Made by a program: the position numbers and the translations under genes
Source: Rhizobacter terrae
GTDB lineage: Bacteria; Pseudomonadota; Gammaproteobacteria; Burkholderiales; Burkholderiaceae_C
Direction of reading: 5' to 3'
NCBI RefSeq assembly: GCF_003852895.1
Contig: NZ_QUSW01000002.1
Location: 434,001-498,000, forward strand
Length of the DNA: 64,000 nucleotides
Shown here: one piece after another, positions 63,504-64,000 of the stretch
Layout: the number at the start of each line of letters is the position of its first letter
Position numbering within the stretch: position 1 is the stretch's first letter
Notes under the pieces: model-generated
What the model was told of the DNA's origin: nothing
The model's input: only the letters and a program-made list of their open reading frames with translations
The model's database searches: none

Positions 63504-63884
63504 ATGCCTCGCGAGATCGTCTTCACCACCCAGGCTGCAAAGCCACCCGCCGCCTACAGCCAGGCCGTCAAAGCCGCAGGCCTGGTCTTCGTGTCCGGCA
63601 CGGCGCCGCACGATCCCGCGACAGGCACCATCGTTGGCACCACGATTCAAGAGCAGACACGGCAGTGCCTCACCAACATCGCGGCCATCCTCGACGCCGC
63701 CGGCAGCTCGATGGACAAGATCGTGAGCATCACCATCGTGCTGGCGGACGAGGATGATTTTCCGGGGATGAATGAGGAATACCTTCGGTGGTTTCCTGTC
63801 GATCCGCCGGCTCGGCAGGGTGCCAAGCTTCCTGCACGCATCCCGGGTCTCAAGGTTTCGATTGCGGCCATCGCGCAGGCTTGA
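63504..63884 (+). CDS. RidA family protein (Rid/YjgF), second copy
   Basis: 126 residues. RidA pattern: KPPAAYSQAVKAAGLVFVSGTAPHDPATGTIVGTTIQEQTRQCLTNIAAILDAAGSSMDKIVSITIVLADEDDFPGMNEEYLRWFPVDPPARQGAKLP, with the substrate Arg in PPARQ. ATG 63504 has AAGGGAG 6 bases upstream. It is closer to classical RidA than the paralogue at 44783. Confidence 0.88.
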   Translation: MPREIVFTTQAAKPPAAYSQAVKAAGLVFVSGTAPHDPATGTIVGTTIQEQTRQCLTNIAAILDAAGSSMDKIVSITIVLADEDDFPGMNEEYLRWFPVDPPARQGAKLPARIPGLKVSIAAIAQA

Positions 63885-63891
63885 AGGGCCA

Positions 63892-64000
63892 TGAAGCCAT
63901 TCATCGAACGACTCAAGTCGATGCTCTCGGCCCCCAAGCCCGCGGCAGACCCACCGTCCGCTGGCGATCCTCTGAACTACGACCAGTTCATCCACCTGGA
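63892..64000 (+). CDS. start of an unidentified gene (runs off the window)
   Basis: Only 36 N-terminal residues are visible (MKPFIERLKSMLSAPKP and so on); they contain no recognised domain. GAAGGG lies just before the ATG, 8 bases after the RidA stop, so it is probably co-transcribed. Confidence 0.5.

Overview
The window is high-GC bacterial chromosome, densely coding, with short gaps and many 4-base ATGA overlaps between genes. Gene families (NitT/TauT and Liv-type ABC importers, orphan TRAP receptor, PqiABC, RraB, prfB with its frameshift, PlsY, class I Fbp), short dispersed repeats at gene ends and the codon bias suggest a betaproteobacterium of the order Burkholderiales, probably Comamonadaceae or a close relative. 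The family level is inference. No phage, CRISPR array, insertion sequence or rRNA was seen.

Layout. 1-1446: end of a NitT/TauT ABC importer operon behind a sigma-54 type promoter. 1540-5676: a copper-bufferin (RiPP) locus: precursor BufA, MNIO enzyme BufB, partner BufC, DoxX protein BufD and a DUF3047 protein, facing an ECF sigma factor and a small zinc anti-sigma factor. 5765-9122: a secreted GH18 chitinase with two chitin-binding modules behind a phased-repeat operator, an NTF2-like secreted protein and an XRE regulator. 9111-21260: a ten-gene minus-strand cluster read as 5-oxoproline uptake and use: LysR regulator, D-glutamate-cyclase-family protein, five Liv-type ABC genes, a TRAP receptor, fused 5-oxoprolinase and a membrane protein. 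21375-24957: a split pqiA, pqiB and pqiC. 24991-30776: SGNH hydrolase, NRAMP transporter, XdhC-like protein, EgtB/SenA-like enzyme and DJ-1/PfpI protein.

30864-41607 (plus strand): a conserved unknown, recJ, an ABC ATPase with a permease fused to an M1 peptidase, a TPR protein, a PHP phosphatase, an EamA transporter and a Sua5/YciO protein. 41604-49621: small genes including rraB, an ankyrin protein, an SPFH protein with an Arc-like ribbon-helix-helix partner behind a palindromic operator, plsY, a YbaK deacylase, an aldo-keto reductase and a DUF2975/XRE pair. 49634-59482: hybrid histidine kinase, acyl-CoA synthetase, DUF4424 protein, degenerate HD-GYP protein, acetyltransferase, alpha/beta hydrolase, prfB and a HAD phosphatase. 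59475-64000: pepN, fbp, tRNA-Thr with a strong terminator, a RidA protein and the start of an unknown gene.

Three points stand out. (1) The bufferin locus has its own sigma/anti-sigma pair and a possible extra member. (2) A 62-bp repeat occurs three times; each copy bridges two genes, encodes a conserved 21-residue peptide, overlaps both neighbours by ATGA and supplies the ribosome binding site of the downstream gene. (3) D-glutamate-cyclase-family, importer and 5-oxoprolinase genes sit together and suggest one pathway. Several genes also look leaderless, with a -10 box 6-8 bases before the start codon.
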